DNA of 64,000 nt from Alphaproteobacteria bacterium (GTDB lineage: Bacteria; Pseudomonadota; Alphaproteobacteria; JANQMY01). Every line of letters begins with the position of its first letter. Position 1 is the first letter of the stretch. The notes below the pieces were generated by a model that did no database searches, was not told where the DNA came from, and saw only the letters and a program-made list of their open reading frames with translations. Both the position numbers and the translations under genes were made by a program. The stretch spans positions 1-64,000 of the forward strand of contig JANQPL010000006.1 of NCBI GenBank assembly GCA_028289425.1, written 5' to 3'. Below are positions 62,952-64,000 of the stretch, piece after piece.

Positions 62952-64000
62952 TTATTCGCCCGCCAGGACGGGCGCAGGCACGTCCTCATCACCGAATTGC
63001 TTGAGCTTTTCGCGCGCCGCCGCGGCTTCTTGCTGCCGCTGCCACATGCCCGCATAGACGCCGTGCTGCGCCAACAATTCTTTGTGCTTACCACGTTCGA
63101 CAATCTGTCCTTGTTCAAGCACCAGAATTTCGTCGGCGTCGATCACGGTGGACAGGCGGTGGGCAATGACCAATGTGGTCCGGTTTTCTGCCACCTTGTA
63201 AAGTGCGTTCTGAATCTCTTTTTCCGTATGCGTATCAAGTGCGGAGGTTGCTTCGTCGAGCAGTAGGATGGGCGGATTTTTCAAGATCGTCCGCGCGATG
63301 GCCACCCGTTGCTTTTCACCGCCGGAGAGTTTAAGTCCGCGCTCGCCCACCATTGATTTGTACCCATCAGGCAGGCCTACGACGAAATCATGAATTTGGG
63401 CAAGCTTGGCCGCTTCTTCTACCTCGGCATCGGTGGCGTCCGGCCGGCCATAACGAATGTTGTAAAGGATCGTATCGTTGAACAGCACCGTGTCCTGAGG
63501 AACGATACCGATGGCCCGGCGCAAACTTTCCTGAGTGACGGTGCGAATGTCCTGTCCGTCAATGCGAACACTGCCTTCGGCAATGTCGTAAAACCGATAC
63601 AAGATGCGCGACAGGGTGGATTTGCCGGCGCCACTGGGGCCCACCACCGCCACCATCTTGCCGGCAGGCACGGTGAAACTCACATCTTTGAGAATGGGCC
63701 GGGCCGGCTCGTAGTGAAAGAACACATTGTCGAACGCAACCTCTGCGCCCTCCACCTCAAGAGGTGCTGCGTTGGGATCGTCCACCACTTCCGCTGCCAC
63801 TTTAGTGAGGTCGAACATCTCTTCCATGTCCACCAGCGACTGCTTCACCTCGCGATAGACCATGCCCAACAGATTGAGCGGCTGATAAAGCTGCATCATG
63901 TACAGATTGACCATGGTGAATTCGCCCACCGTCATCAATCCTGCCGCGGCGCCATAAACCGTCAGCACAAGAAGCAGTCCAAGCCCCAAATTGAATATCA
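62952..64000 (-). CDS. Atm1-type ABC exporter (5' part outside the window)
   Basis: The frame runs off the right edge, so about 345 C-terminal residues are seen: the end of the membrane domain with LLGMVYREVKQSLVDMEEMFDL, typical of Atm1/ABCB7/HMT1 relatives, then a full nucleotide-binding domain. Walker A is GPSGAGKST, Q-loop VPQDTVLFNDT, signature LSGGEKQRVAIAR, Walker B ILLLDEATSALD and H-loop IAHRLST. Atm1-type exporters move glutathione-linked sulfur or metal compounds. It converges with the RND gene, eight bases apart. Confidence 0.92.
   Translation of the reverse strand, partial: IFNLGLGLLLVLTVYGAAAGLMTVGEFTMVNLYMMQLYQPLNLLGMVYREVKQSLVDMEEMFDLTKVAAEVVDDPNAAPLEVEGAEVAFDNVFFHYEPARPILKDVSFTVPAGKMVAVVGPSGAGKSTLSRILYRFYDIAEGSVRIDGQDIRTVTQESLRRAIGIVPQDTVLFNDTILYNIRYGRPDATDAEVEEAAKLAQIHDFVVGLPDGYKSMVGERGLKLSGGEKQRVAIARTILKNPPILLLDEATSALDTHTEKEIQNALYKVAENRTTLVIAHRLSTVIDADEILVLEQGQIVERGKHKELLAQHGVYAGMWQRQQEAAAAREKLKQFGDEDVPAPVLAGE

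Overview
The window is a chromosomal segment of a Gram-negative bacterium, most probably an alphaproteobacterium. It carries single-copy core genes (rpsF-rpsR-rplI, dnaB-alr-mlaE-mlaF-radA-cvpA-purF, der-bamB-yfgM-like, guaB/guaA, rlmE). It has outer-membrane functions (BamB, a PagL-like lipid A deacylase, RND pumps), is about 60% GC by eye, and is sprinkled with the cgtcattgcc.../...gatgacg extragenic palindromes common in alphaproteobacteria. The genus cannot be fixed from the sequence. I saw no tRNA, rRNA, CRISPR array, transposase, integrase or replication origin.

Layout. 0-8.5 kb is accessory: a HEPN-like small protein, an MFS carrier, a GFA-type thiol enzyme, a luciferase-like flavin enzyme, two NTF2-fold enzymes (one with a complete limonene-epoxide-hydrolase catalytic set), a GYD protein, an AMP-forming acyl-CoA ligase and, directly behind the ligase, an AT-rich AbiU2-like HEPN gene. 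8.7-10.6 kb is the S6-S18-L9 ribosomal operon with promoter and terminator. 10.6-21.3 kb is an accessory block between rplI and dnaB: an FAD monooxygenase; a TetR regulator with a 46-bp operator-like palindrome facing an SRPBCC/hydrolase pair; a GPH-type symporter; MaoC; fbaA; a ParDE-like toxin-antitoxin pair whose toxin is frameshifted; and PhyH/TetR/flavin-split-barrel genes. 21.5-31.4 kb is core: replicative helicase, alanine racemase, MlaE/MlaF, RadA, CvpA and PurF, with a REP-flanked GIY-YIG endonuclease gene and an NTF2-like gene between mlaF and radA.

31.4-41.3 kb is signalling, envelope and regulation: a large hybrid histidine kinase, a PAP2 phosphatase, a secreted protein, a CBS-GGDEF cyclase, an EamA exporter, a DUF2975/XRE/lipoprotein operon with its own palindrome, and a sulfatase. 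41.3-52.4 kb is core, all on the minus strand: der, bamB, a YfgM-like gene, then the guanine cluster guaB - RsmB-like methyltransferase - TPR protein - guaA. Both gua genes appear to start with TTG. RlmE and a Ppx/GppA phosphatase follow. 52.4-64 kb holds a possible 34-residue membrane peptide, an SMP-30 family hydrolase, a PagL-like protein, a PadR-controlled efflux operon (one adaptor plus two tandem RND permeases), and the 3' part of an Atm1-type ABC exporter cut by the window edge.

The most notable items are the GIY-YIG gene enclosed by 32-bp direct copies of a REP sequence, the frameshifted ParE, two separate AT-rich HEPN-like genes, the nested TetR palindrome, and the XRE-DUF2975-lipoprotein operon. 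Start codons were chosen by Shine-Dalgarno (SD) spacing and family conventions; several remain uncertain and are flagged.
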